From: Butyricicoccus intestinisimiae
Lineage (GTDB): Bacteria; Bacillota; Clostridia; Oscillospirales; Butyricicoccaceae
NCBI RefSeq assembly: GCF_018918345.1
Contig: NZ_JAHLQI010000006.1
Span: 62,001 to 126,000 of the forward strand
DNA length: 64,000 bases
Direction of reading: 5' to 3'
Part shown: piece after piece, positions 44,180 through 54,957 of the stretch
How positions within the stretch are numbered: the first letter of the stretch is position 1
How the letters are laid out: every line of letters begins with the position of its first letter
Position numbers and translations under genes: made by a program
The notes under the pieces: generated by a model
Seen by the model: the letters and a program-made list of their open reading frames with translations, nothing else
The model's database searches: none
Told to the model about the DNA's origin: nothing

Positions 44180-45967
44180 ATGCAGTATTCCGGATTCAAT
44201 AAAATTTTGCGTTCGGTTTTTGTACAGACACTGCTGAATAAATTGGATGACGGCACGTTTTCGGATTTTTTTGAGGATTGGAAATGGATTTTTTCCTACA
44301 GCCGAAAATATACAAAGGTTATTATCTGTTATACCATCATCGGTATCATCAGCTCCACGCTGGGATTGGTTTCCTCGGTTGCGAGCAAGTATATGATTGA
44401 CATTATCACGGGGTATCAGTTTGAAAAGCTGTGGCTGGTCGCGGTCATTATGGTGTCAAGCATGGTTGTGAGCCTGCTGTTTACGAGCTTGGTCAATCGG
44501 TATTCGACAAAGCTGTCTATTTATGTCAACAACGATATGCAGGCGGATATTTTTGACCGGATTATTGACGCGGATTGGCTGAGCATCTCACAGTTTGAAA
44601 ATGGCGATATTCTCAATCGGTTTAATAATGACGTCAATACCGTCGCGAGCAACGCCGTGAGCTGGCTGCCCAATTTGATTATTTATGTATACAGCATCGC
44701 TGCAACGCTCGCCGTGATTTTGTATTACGATGCGACCATGGCGCTGATTGCGCTGCTGTCTGCGCCGATTTTGCTGTTGTCCGGCAGATATTTGATGCGG
44801 AAAAACAGCGAATACCGCCGGAAGGTGCTGGAGGTCAACAGCAAGTTGATGAACTATGAGGTGGAGACTTTTTACAACTTTGACACCATCAAATCGTTCG
44901 GCGTGATGGAACACTACAGCAAGGGGCTGCGAGGCTGGCAGGAGCGATTCAAACAGACCAATTTGGCATATAATTTGTTTACCATCAAGACGAACATCGG
45001 CATGTCAGTGCTGTCGGCAGGCGTGTCCTTTCTCGCGTTTGGATATTGCCTGTTTCGGCTGTGGACGGGAGATATTTTGTATGGAACCATGACTCTGTTT
45101 TTGGAGCAGCGCTCTAAGCTGTCCAATCAGTTTTCCAATCTGGTGCGCATTATTCCGGGTATGTTAAACAGCGCCGTGTCTGCGCGGCGCATTCGGGAGC
45201 TGGTGGAACTGCCGCGCGAAGTACATATGCCGGAACAGTCGGAACGAATGCGGCAGGCCGCACAGCACGGATTTACCGTGCAGCTGGAGCATGTGAATTT
45301 TGCCTATATCCAAGAGCACCGTGTCCTGACCGATTCCAACTTTATTGCTTCTCCGGGAGAAATTGTGGCGCTGGTTGGACCGAGCGGAGAGGGAAAGACG
45401 ACCATGCTGCGCATGATTCTGGGACTGCTGCATCCGAACCAAGGCACGGCTCAGCTGGTCACGCAGGACGGAGAGACCGTGCCGATTCATGCAGACACCC
45501 GACGATATTTTTCATACGTGCCGCAGGGAAATACACTGATGTCCGGCACCATCGCGGACAATCTGCGTGTGGTCAAGGAAGATGCAACCGAGGAAGAAAT
45601 CAAGCAGGCGCTTGAGACTGCGTGCGCATGGGAGTTTGTACAAAAGATGCCGGACGGCATCCACAGCCTGCTCGGCACACGTGGCAGAGGCGTGTCAGAG
45701 GGACAGGCACAGCGCATCAGCATTGCGCGTGCAGTGCTGCGAGATGCGCCGATTTTGCTGCTGGATGAGGCAACCAGCGCATTGGATGTCGCAACCGAAC
45801 GACAGGTGCTGCGCAATATCATGCATCGGCATCCGAATAAGACCTGCATCGTGACCACGCATCGCCCCAGCGTGCTGAACCTGTGTCAGCGCATTTATCG
45901 TGTCATTGACACCAAGGTGACACAGCTGGATGAGCAGGCGTCCAATCAAATGGTGCAAGATTTTTAA
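44180..45967 (+). CDS. ABC transporter, fused permease and ATPase
   Basis: A 595-residue half-transporter: a membrane domain of about six helices (residues 45-320), then the ATPase with Walker A GPSGEGKTT (about 399), Q-loop PQGNTLMSG, signature VSEGQAQR instead of LSGGQxQR, Walker B ILLLDEATSALD and the switch His (TTHRPS). It resembles exporters of peptides or lipids and needs to dimerise. ATG 44180 is 9 bases after GAGGGG. It is divergent from the peptidase/phosphatase pair. Confidence 0.9.
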   Translation: MQYSGFNKILRSVFVQTLLNKLDDGTFSDFFEDWKWIFSYSRKYTKVIICYTIIGIISSTLGLVSSVASKYMIDIITGYQFEKLWLVAVIMVSSMVVSLLFTSLVNRYSTKLSIYVNNDMQADIFDRIIDADWLSISQFENGDILNRFNNDVNTVASNAVSWLPNLIIYVYSIAATLAVILYYDATMALIALLSAPILLLSGRYLMRKNSEYRRKVLEVNSKLMNYEVETFYNFDTIKSFGVMEHYSKGLRGWQERFKQTNLAYNLFTIKTNIGMSVLSAGVSFLAFGYCLFRLWTGDILYGTMTLFLEQRSKLSNQFSNLVRIIPGMLNSAVSARRIRELVELPREVHMPEQSERMRQAAQHGFTVQLEHVNFAYIQEHRVLTDSNFIASPGEIVALVGPSGEGKTTMLRMILGLLHPNQGTAQLVTQDGETVPIHADTRRYFSYVPQGNTLMSGTIADNLRVVKEDATEEEIKQALETACAWEFVQKMPDGIHSLLGTRGRGVSEGQAQRISIARAVLRDAPILLLDEATSALDVATERQVLRNIMHRHPNKTCIVTTHRPSVLNLCQRIYRVIDTKVTQLDEQASNQMVQDF

Positions 45968-45979
45968 TTTTTACCTGAC

Positions 45980-46019
45980 AAAGAAAACCTGCCGCAGAAT
46001 TTTCTGGGCAGGTTTTTTG
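45980..46019. terminator. Bidirectional terminator between the ABC and FliB-like genes
   Basis: AAAACCTGCC (about 45984-45993) pairs with GGCAGGTTTT (46007-46016), with T on one side and A on the other. Confidence 0.92.
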
Positions 46020-47093
46020 TCAGGTATCGAATATGAAATTGGATAGACATTCGGTATTTTCTTCGTCATATTCGATTTCACGAGAATATGCTTTGCAAAT
46101 ACAGATTTGATCCCAGTGGGACAGCGTTCCGTGCGTCATCCAATGAAAAATATCCAGTACTTGAATGACCGCGGTGCTGATGAGCGCAAACTGTACCTTT
46201 TCGCGCACGGCGTCATCATCGCGTGCGTTCATAAAATGGCGATACACAAAATACAGCAGTAATTGGTCATATTCATAGCACTTTTTCTGATAAAATTGCA
46301 AAAAAGCCGGACGGGCATGCAGCAGGTCGGAAAGCTGTATTTTGATACAAAGCAGATGGTCTTTCCAATCCGGTCGATTGATTTCCATTTGCAGCAATTG
46401 GTCAAAAATCTGCGTCAGGCAGGCTTCGTTCCAAAAAGCCTTTGACCAGCAAAATAAATCTTCCTCTGTCTCGTCTGCCGGAAAGCCGAATACAACGGCG
46501 TCATATTGATCCTGCATGGCGCGGGCGGCGCGGTATATCGCATCTGTTTTTTCGTCAAATGAGACGGATGCTTCCGGCTTGATGAGATGAAAGAGCTGTT
46601 CGCGCATAGAAAATAGTGTCTGTTCGATGCCGTGCTCTGTTTTTTCGTCTGTATCGGATGTATCCGGCTCTTGAAGAATCTCCCATTGGGGATAGCCGGT
46701 TTCCTGCAAAATCAAATGCGCAGCAGCCTCACAGCACAGACCAAGTCCATCCTCTCTGCCGCCGGAGAACCAGCCAAAGTAGCGTGGATGATCCGTACAA
46801 ATCTGCACCATGTGCTGTTCGCCCAAATGCTTGTAGACTTCGCAGAGATTACAGGCATCGAGCAGCGGACAGCGGTTTTGCTTGTCCATGAAAAAATGCG
46901 CGGTTCCGGTCTGCGGTGCGGGAGCGGAAATGCTCGCGCGGAGTTTTTCACCAAAAGAGCCGGAAACCGTTTGGTAATAGGCGAGCGTGTCCGCATCGAC
47001 CTCGATTTCCCAGCCGATACAGCAGTTGTCCGTGCAGGCTGAGCCAATACAGCGGAAATTTTTATAGTAAGAAGGGCGGCGAATATAGCCCAT
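46020..47093 (-). CDS. FliB-like (flagellin lysine-N-methylase family) cysteine-cluster protein
   Basis: About 357 residues with the FliB Cys pattern: C-I-G-S-A-C-T-D-N-C-C near the N-terminus, C-P-L-L-D-A-C-N-L-C-E about 55 residues later, and isolated Cys in QICTDHP and LGLCCEA, suggesting a metal cluster. FliB methylates flagellin lysines in Salmonella, but no flagellar gene is present here; relatives in non-motile Clostridia suggest other targets. Start ATG 47093 follows GAGGTG by 6 bases; the frame is open further, to TTG 47111. Confidence 0.83.
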   Translation of the reverse strand: MGYIRRPSYYKNFRCIGSACTDNCCIGWEIEVDADTLAYYQTVSGSFGEKLRASISAPAPQTGTAHFFMDKQNRCPLLDACNLCEVYKHLGEQHMVQICTDHPRYFGWFSGGREDGLGLCCEAAAHLILQETGYPQWEILQEPDTSDTDEKTEHGIEQTLFSMREQLFHLIKPEASVSFDEKTDAIYRAARAMQDQYDAVVFGFPADETEEDLFCWSKAFWNEACLTQIFDQLLQMEINRPDWKDHLLCIKIQLSDLLHARPAFLQFYQKKCYEYDQLLLYFVYRHFMNARDDDAVREKVQFALISTAVIQVLDIFHWMTHGTLSHWDQICICKAYSREIEYDEENTECLSNFIFDT

Positions 47094-47191
47094 GTCCATC
47101 ACCTCGTGCAATTGAATGGTTTTATTATAGCAGATACCGAGAAAAGAAGAAAATTTTTTTCACAGCGCTTTTCTTTTGGCATCATATTCGG

Positions 47192-47197
47192 TATAAT
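47192..47197 (+). promoter_or_regulatory. -10 element of the small monooxygenase gene
   Basis: TATAAT, with only a poor -35 (TTTTCT at 47169-47174), lies 48 bases before the start codon. Confidence 0.5.
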
Positions 47198-47244
47198 GCG
47201 AGTGGGACAAAAAATTCCCGAGACACGACAAGGAGGATATATTT

Positions 47245-47535
47245 ATGATTAAGATTACGGCAAGACAGGTCATCAAGAAAGAATGCATTGCGAAATATCG
47301 CGAGCTGACCCGCGAGCTGGTTGCAAAGTCTCAGGCAGAAGAGGGCAACATCTCGTACACATCCAACCAGAGCATCTCGGATGAGCGCGTTCACTGCTTC
47401 ATCGAATACTGGAAGGATCAGGCAGCGATTGATACGCACAATGCGACCGAGCATTTTCAGCGCATCATTCCGCAGCTGGGCGAGATGTTTGACGAGCCGG
47501 AAATTGTCGATCTGTACACTGAGGTAGAATTCTAA
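47245..47535 (+). CDS. Antibiotic biosynthesis monooxygenase (ABM/YgiN-like) domain protein
   Basis: A 96-residue dimeric ferredoxin-like fold protein: ITARQVIKKE at the N-terminus, EEGNISYTSNQS in the middle, and FIEYWKDQAAIDTHNATEHF, the strand-helix with the conserved His pair. Family members act as quinol monooxygenases or stress proteins; the substrate is unknown. AAGGAGG is 7 bases ahead of the ATG. Confidence 0.9.
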   Translation: MIKITARQVIKKECIAKYRELTRELVAKSQAEEGNISYTSNQSISDERVHCFIEYWKDQAAIDTHNATEHFQRIIPQLGEMFDEPEIVDLYTEVEF

Positions 47536-47553
47536 GACGCCGCAGATTTTGAT

Positions 47554-47590
47554 GAAAGGCACTGTTCCAATGGAACGGTGTCTTTTCTTT
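47554..47590 (+). terminator. Terminator of the monooxygenase gene
   Basis: A stem of about 14 pairs (47554-47568 with 47572-47585, with G-U pairs) and a T-rich tail. Confidence 0.85.
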
Positions 47591-47852
47591 TGTGAACATT
47601 TGAAATAAATTCCATGATTTACGAGAAAAATGCACAAAAAATTCAGTAAAAAATTGTGACAAATAGAGTTTTATTTTAAGTTTTGTAAAATTTATTGAAT
47701 TTTATTTTACAAAGTGTTAAGATGTTTTAACAAATCTATCACAGAATATTCACAAAGAGAGAAAACCTGTGGCAGAAAAACAGCTGTGTGCAGCAGAAAG
47801 GAGGATTTTGCACGCAAGAGAACGGATTTCTTTAGAGAGGAGAGAAAGACGA
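47591..47852 (+). promoter_or_regulatory. AT-rich leader of the SLH-phosphoesterase gene
   Basis: A strikingly AT-rich stretch followed by a long leader. TGTTAA-GATGTT-TTAACA (47715-47732) is a perfect inverted repeat and a candidate operator. AAAGGAGG (47797-47804) is followed after 3 bases by an in-frame TTG, too close for normal use. Confidence 0.45.
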
Positions 47853-50800
47853 ATGAGTAAAGTATTCAAACGAATGCAGGCGATGTTCCTGGCGGTCATC
47901 ATGATCGTAGGCGTTCTTCCAACGGTTTCTCAGGCGGATGATGTCGGCGCCAAGTTCAAAAACGGCCCGTACCTGCTTGCACCAAAAGAACACAGTATGG
48001 TCGTCGTATGGGAAAGCACAGAAAATGTGCCCTCGACCATCGCATATGGCACGGACAAGGAGGCTCTGTGCGATCCAATCTCGGTAAACGTGAACGAAGA
48101 TGCACCGGATTTTCAGGGAAAAAAGATGAATCTGTTCCATTACAAGCTGGACAATCTGGAGGCTGGCACGCGGTATTACTACGAGGTCAAGCTGGAAAAT
48201 GGCGAGACCTGCTCTGCGAGCTTCCGGACGCTGAGCAGCGATCCGAGCCAGATTCGCATGATTACCCTGTCTGACTCGCACATTTTTGCGACCAGAAACG
48301 AGCTGGATGCGGCGGTCAAGGAGTTTGATCCGGATGTTATGCTGCACTGTGGTGACATGGTAGAAGGCACCGGTGCACAGGCAGAGCAGTTCAGCTTCTG
48401 GTTCCAGGGCAAGGCGGACAATGATTTTATCCACAGCTATCCGATTGTGTATTCCAGCGGCAACCATGATCAGGGCGGCGTATACTTTAACACGTATGTA
48501 TACTCGATTCAGGATCAGGAATACGGCGGAACCGTAGAGGGCGACAGTTCGTTCAACTACGGCGGCATTCACATCATCACGATGAACAGCAACCCGTGGG
48601 GTCTGTTCCAGATGAACTCGGAAGCTACCGGCGCACAGGCTGACGAAGCAACGCTCAAGACCATTGAAAACGCCATGAATTGGCTCAAGGCAGATCTGAA
48701 AACCGACGCCGCAACCAAGGCGGATTTCCGCATGATTATGATGCACCATCCGGTATCCGATGCATACACCAAGCGGTATATTCCGGACGTCATCGAGCCG
48801 GGCAAGGTTGATCTGATGCTTTCCGGTCATACGCACAGCTATGCACGTGCCGTATCTTCCAATCCGGAAGTCGGCGCCGGCACCATTTATCTGACGCATC
48901 AGGACGCAAGAACTTATAACAAGAAGGGTGATTTCTTCTATATCACGCGCGATAAGGGTTCTGACGTTCTGAAGGTTGAAAACTACGGCGCAACCGGTGA
49001 AGGCGCAGAGAGCAAGCTCGCCAATACCACGCTGGTTGCAAAGGAAAAGCAGCAGCTGAAATGGTCGGATATTTCCATTGAGCCGACAGAAGTTCTGTAC
49101 AACGGTGAAGTGACAGTCAAGGCAACCGTGACCAACGTGGGCAAGGGACTGGCAGCAGCTGTCATTCCGGTTGACGACAATGGCAAAACACGCTATCTGT
49201 ATCAGTTTGAGGACGGCATTGTCACGCTGGATCCGGGCAAATCAGCAACTTTGAGCGGAACACTCCGCATGGAATCGCTTGGCAAGCATACGCTGAAGCT
49301 GGCTGACAAGACCGCGGATGTCAATGTCACCTATCGCGAGCCGACGGCGGATTATGCCAATGTTCGCATCAAGCAGGGCGATAAGGATGTCAGCGATCCG
49401 ACCAGCAACGTGCTGCACATCAAGGCAGATGTCAACAACATTGGCAACGATGCAGGTACATTTAACGCAGAATTTAAGGTAAACGGCGAGACCAAGGACA
49501 GCAAGCAGTATTCTCTGCAGTCCGGTGAATCCAAGGTGGCAGAGTTCTCGTATACGTTTGACAAAGCAGGCGATTACGAAGTAACCATCGGCAATGCAAA
49601 GCCGCAGACCATCACCGTAGAAGGCTCCATTCAGGGTATGCCGGTTGTCAAGGACAAGTCGGGCAACGGCAACAATGCGTATGTTCATGGCCAGCCGGAA
49701 TACGGCACGGATGACAACGGCAAGCAGACATTGGTTCTGGACGGCAAGCGCGATTATCTGGAAATTCCGGATAGCGGCAGTTATACGCCGAAGGATTCCA
49801 TGACCGGTATGGTATGGGCAAACCTGCCGAGCGCAGGCACCACCAAGGGCGGCGTTTCTGAGCTGACCGAGCAGTATGTTGATTTGGACGGCAAGGGTGC
49901 CATTCCGGATCACAACCCGCTGATGGTCAAGGGCATTGGCCTTGGCTGGGGCACGCCGTACATGTTCCGCATGGCAATTCGTGAAACCGGTAAGGTGACA
50001 TACGGTGTATGCCTGCAGGACGACAACGGTGAATTCAGCTGGAACGACGGCAGCGACGAAAACTTTGGCATCAAGAAGGACACTTGGGTACAGTACACCA
50101 GTGCATTTGATTTCGAGACCGGCGGCGATTCTTATGAGAATGAGCTGCATTCTGCACACGTAGATAAGCCGGCATTCACCGCGCCGATTAAGACGTGGGA
50201 CGGCGAGCCGATGTACATCGGTCTGGGCTTCAAGAATACCCTGCAGACCAAGCGCAACCGCGGCATGTATCACACCATGCTTCCGGGTGCTGTTTCTCAG
50301 GTACGATTCTACACCTCCAAGCTGTCGGAAGATGAAGTGACAGCTGTTCGCAACGATCCGACCGCAGGCGGCGCATCCGCTGACAACATGAAGATCTGGC
50401 TGGACTTCGAGAGCAGCAATATTGACACCGCAGGTACGCATACGACAGAATGGGTAGAAATCACCGATGCACCGACCAAGCTGGCTTACAATGCAGCGTT
50501 TGCAGGCAAGGCTTCGATTACCGCAACCGTACAGACTTCCGATGACGGCAAGACCGTCAAGGAAGAAAAGAAGGTAGAGCTGGCAAACGGCAGCAGCGCT
50601 GCAGATCTGACCGGTATGGCAAAGGCAAAGTATGCCCGCATCATCACCAAGTTTGTATCGGATTTGAACGCAACCGAATCCAGCGTACCGGTTCTCAACG
50701 AGTACGCACTGACTGCAGGCGAGACCAAGACTTGGAACACGCTGGTTGATTGGCAGAAGGGCACGTTTGAAGGCGCAGCAGGCCATCAGGACAGCACGGT

Positions 50801-51413
50801 TTACAAGAACTACGCAAAGGATTATGACGACTACGGCACCGTAGGCGAAGGTCAGGAAGACGAGACCAAGTTTACGGATATTGAGAATCATTGGGCAGAG
50901 GATTACATCAAGCGCGCAGAAAAGCTGCATCTGTTTGACGGAACCTCTCCGACGACCTTCTCTCCGGATGTTGCCATGACACGCGGCATGTTTGTCAAGG
51001 TGCTGGGCAGCCTGGCAAAGATTGACACCGCAGCATACGCAGGCAAGAGCAAGTTTGCCGACGTCAAGGAAGAGGATTACTTCTGTGCATATGTCAATTG
51101 GGCACAGAAAAACGGCATTGTAGCCGGAACCTCTCCGACAACGTTCTCTCCGAATGAAAATATTACGAGAGAACAGACCGCTGTTATGCTGTCCAATTAC
51201 ATGGACTATGCAAAGATCAATCTGCCGGAGTCCGAAGTCTCTGCGTTTGCAGATAACGACCAGATTTCCGCTTATGCAGGCAAGGCAGTGCATAGAATGC
51301 ACGCAACCGGCCTGATGGTAGGCAGAGGCGATAACATGTTCGTTCCGCAGGGCGAATCCACGAGAGCCGAAATGGCGACCATTCTCGTGCAGTTCTGCGA
51401 TAAGATCGGATAA
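47853..51413 (+). CDS. Secreted modular metallophosphoesterase with LamG and SLH domains
   Basis: An 1186-residue surface protein. Residues 1-28 are a signal peptide. A purple-acid-phosphatase-like N-domain (about 35-120) precedes a calcineurin-type phosphoesterase (about 130-360) with metal motifs SDSH (139-142), HCGDMVEG, SSGNHDQ, MMHHP and SGHTHSYAR. Then come about two CARDB-like Ig modules (390-590), a LamG-like module (starting near 600) and three SLH repeats (about 1007-1186), which bind the protein to secondary cell-wall polymer. It probably releases phosphate from extracellular phosphoesters. ATG 47853 follows GAGAGGAG; the frame is open upstream to 47769. Confidence 0.92.
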   Translation: MSKVFKRMQAMFLAVIMIVGVLPTVSQADDVGAKFKNGPYLLAPKEHSMVVVWESTENVPSTIAYGTDKEALCDPISVNVNEDAPDFQGKKMNLFHYKLDNLEAGTRYYYEVKLENGETCSASFRTLSSDPSQIRMITLSDSHIFATRNELDAAVKEFDPDVMLHCGDMVEGTGAQAEQFSFWFQGKADNDFIHSYPIVYSSGNHDQGGVYFNTYVYSIQDQEYGGTVEGDSSFNYGGIHIITMNSNPWGLFQMNSEATGAQADEATLKTIENAMNWLKADLKTDAATKADFRMIMMHHPVSDAYTKRYIPDVIEPGKVDLMLSGHTHSYARAVSSNPEVGAGTIYLTHQDARTYNKKGDFFYITRDKGSDVLKVENYGATGEGAESKLANTTLVAKEKQQLKWSDISIEPTEVLYNGEVTVKATVTNVGKGLAAAVIPVDDNGKTRYLYQFEDGIVTLDPGKSATLSGTLRMESLGKHTLKLADKTADVNVTYREPTADYANVRIKQGDKDVSDPTSNVLHIKADVNNIGNDAGTFNAEFKVNGETKDSKQYSLQSGESKVAEFSYTFDKAGDYEVTIGNAKPQTITVEGSIQGMPVVKDKSGNGNNAYVHGQPEYGTDDNGKQTLVLDGKRDYLEIPDSGSYTPKDSMTGMVWANLPSAGTTKGGVSELTEQYVDLDGKGAIPDHNPLMVKGIGLGWGTPYMFRMAIRETGKVTYGVCLQDDNGEFSWNDGSDENFGIKKDTWVQYTSAFDFETGGDSYENELHSAHVDKPAFTAPIKTWDGEPMYIGLGFKNTLQTKRNRGMYHTMLPGAVSQVRFYTSKLSEDEVTAVRNDPTAGGASADNMKIWLDFESSNIDTAGTHTTEWVEITDAPTKLAYNAAFAGKASITATVQTSDDGKTVKEEKKVELANGSSAADLTGMAKAKYARIITKFVSDLNATESSVPVLNEYALTAGETKTWNTLVDWQKGTFEGAAGHQDSTVYKNYAKDYDDYGTVGEGQEDETKFTDIENHWAEDYIKRAEKLHLFDGTSPTTFSPDVAMTRGMFVKVLGSLAKIDTAAYAGKSKFADVKEEDYFCAYVNWAQKNGIVAGTSPTTFSPNENITREQTAVMLSNYMDYAKINLPESEVSAFADNDQISAYAGKAVHRMHATGLMVGRGDNMFVPQGESTRAEMATILVQFCDKIG

Positions 51414-51433
51414 CATCGCACATTTTCACAGAA

Positions 51434-51470
51434 CGCAGGCACCTTCCCGCTTGGGAGGGTGCCTGTATTC
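51434..51470 (+). terminator. Terminator of the SLH-phosphoesterase gene
   Basis: A 13-bp stem (51436-51448 with 51453-51465, one G-U) with a GCTT loop; the T tract is poor. Confidence 0.8.
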
Positions 51471-51473
51471 GCG

Positions 51474-51521
51474 TTGACACGGCTTGGATTCCGTGCTATA
51501 CTTAGAAAACTAATTGGTTAG
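51474..51521 (+). promoter_or_regulatory. Promoter and operator of the MarR gene
   Basis: TTGACA (51474-51479), 17 bases, TATACT (51497-51502). CTAA-TTGG-TTAG (51510-51521) straddles the transcription start, suiting autorepression. Confidence 0.82.
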
Positions 51522-51531
51522 AAGGGATTCT

Positions 51532-51954
51532 ATGATCAAGAACGAACATATTTCAAGATATATCGGCATTCTTGCCAATCGTCTGCGCCGTGAAATTGAC
51601 GCACTGGCGTCGTGCGGAGAGTACAGCGGTGCAGAGGGAAAAATTCTGCATTTTATTTTGGCGCATACGGACAGCGAAATCTTCCAAAAGGATTTGGAGG
51701 AGGAATTTGGTATGCGTCCGTCATCGGCGAGTGCGTTGATTAAAAAAATGGAGCAGAATGGACTGATTACCCGCGAGCCGGTTCCGTATGACGGCAGATT
51801 CAAACGGATTGTGCCAAGCGAAAAAGCGCTGCAAAATAAAGAAAACGTTCTGCACGGGGTGCAGGCGCTGGAGTCGCGTCTGCTCGACGGCATTTCCAAA
51901 GAACAGCAGGAACAATGGCTGGCGATTACCAAAAAAATGATTCAAAACCTGTGA
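51532..51954 (+). CDS. MarR-family transcriptional regulator
   Basis: A 140-residue winged-helix regulator: dimerisation helix at the N-terminus, recognition segment MRPSSASALIKKMEQNGLITREP (about 64-86) and the wing PYDGRFKRIVPSEKA. ATG 51532 is 4 bases after AAGGGA. MarR regulators usually precede an efflux gene; here nothing complete follows on this strand before the terminator at 52112. Confidence 0.92.
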   Translation: MIKNEHISRYIGILANRLRREIDALASCGEYSGAEGKILHFILAHTDSEIFQKDLEEEFGMRPSSASALIKKMEQNGLITREPVPYDGRFKRIVPSEKALQNKENVLHGVQALESRLLDGISKEQQEQWLAITKKMIQNL

Positions 51955-52111
51955 TTGCATGCGAGCGCAGGTTTTTATTCGGGATATTACTTAGCTAACT
52001 AAGTGAAATGCGTATATACTTTTTTCGGCTCGTCGGCATCATGGCAATTGTCTTTCTCGCGCGCGATTGGGGAGGAATGCCGAGAGAAATCAAATAACAA
52101 TCAGACAAGAC
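51955..52111 (+). other. Possible deletion scar behind marR
   Basis: This stretch carries a near-perfect palindrome ACTTAG-CTAA-CTAAGT (51989-52004), a TATACT (52015-52020) and a good GGGGAGG (about 52068-52074) followed by an ATG that opens only 6 codons. It looks like the regulatory front of a lost target gene, or a very short leader. Confidence 0.45.
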
Positions 52112-52152
52112 AAATCCCGAAGCCATCCGGTCGGACAGCTTCGGGATTTTGT
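52112..52152. terminator. Terminator of the atp operon (bidirectional)
   Basis: A perfect 12-bp stem (52112-52123 with 52138-52149) with a 14-base loop; T runs on both strands. Confidence 0.88.
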
Positions 52153-52187
52153 ATTGTATATCGATATTAAGAGAGAGAGAACAAAAT

Positions 52188-52588
52188 TTATTTTCCGGAT
52201 GCTTTCAGACGTGCCATCGCACGCGCCAGTGCTGCCTTGGAGTGATAATACTCCTGAATGCTCTGCTGCTGGCGCAGACGCTCTTCTGCACGCTGCTTTG
52301 CACGTTCTGCACGTGCGCGGTCAATTTCATCCGGACGTTCTGCAGTAGATACCAGCATGATGGCATAATCCGGCATGATCTCTGCAAAGCCCTGTGTGAC
52401 AACGATTTCTTTCCATGCGCCGTCCACACAGTACCGTACATTGCCCGGCTCCAGCGCCGTGACAATCGGCTCATGTCCCGGCTGTACGCCGTACTGACCG
52501 TCCAGTGCGGGCAGGACAATGCCTTCCACATTTCCTGTGAAAAACTGCTTTTCCGGGGTGATGATTTCCAGATAGAGCGTCTTAGCCA

Positions 52589-52589
<1 letters not shown>
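52188..52589 (-). CDS. atpC: ATP synthase F1 subunit epsilon
   Basis: A 133-residue subunit with the N-terminal beta-sandwich (LEIITPEKQFFTGNVEGIVLPALDGQYGVQPGH) and two C-terminal helices that can inhibit ATP hydrolysis. It overlaps atpD by one base and is the last gene of atpBEFHAGDC. Confidence 0.95.

Positions 52590-54944
<2,355 letters not shown>

Positions 54945-54957
<13 letters not shown>

Noticed and set aside
47769-47852. Longer N-terminus for the SLH phosphoesterase
   Set aside because: The added residues are charged and precede a normal signal peptide; ATG 47853 has an acceptable ribosome binding site, while the AAAGGAGG at 47797 is only 3 bases from the in-frame TTG at 47808.
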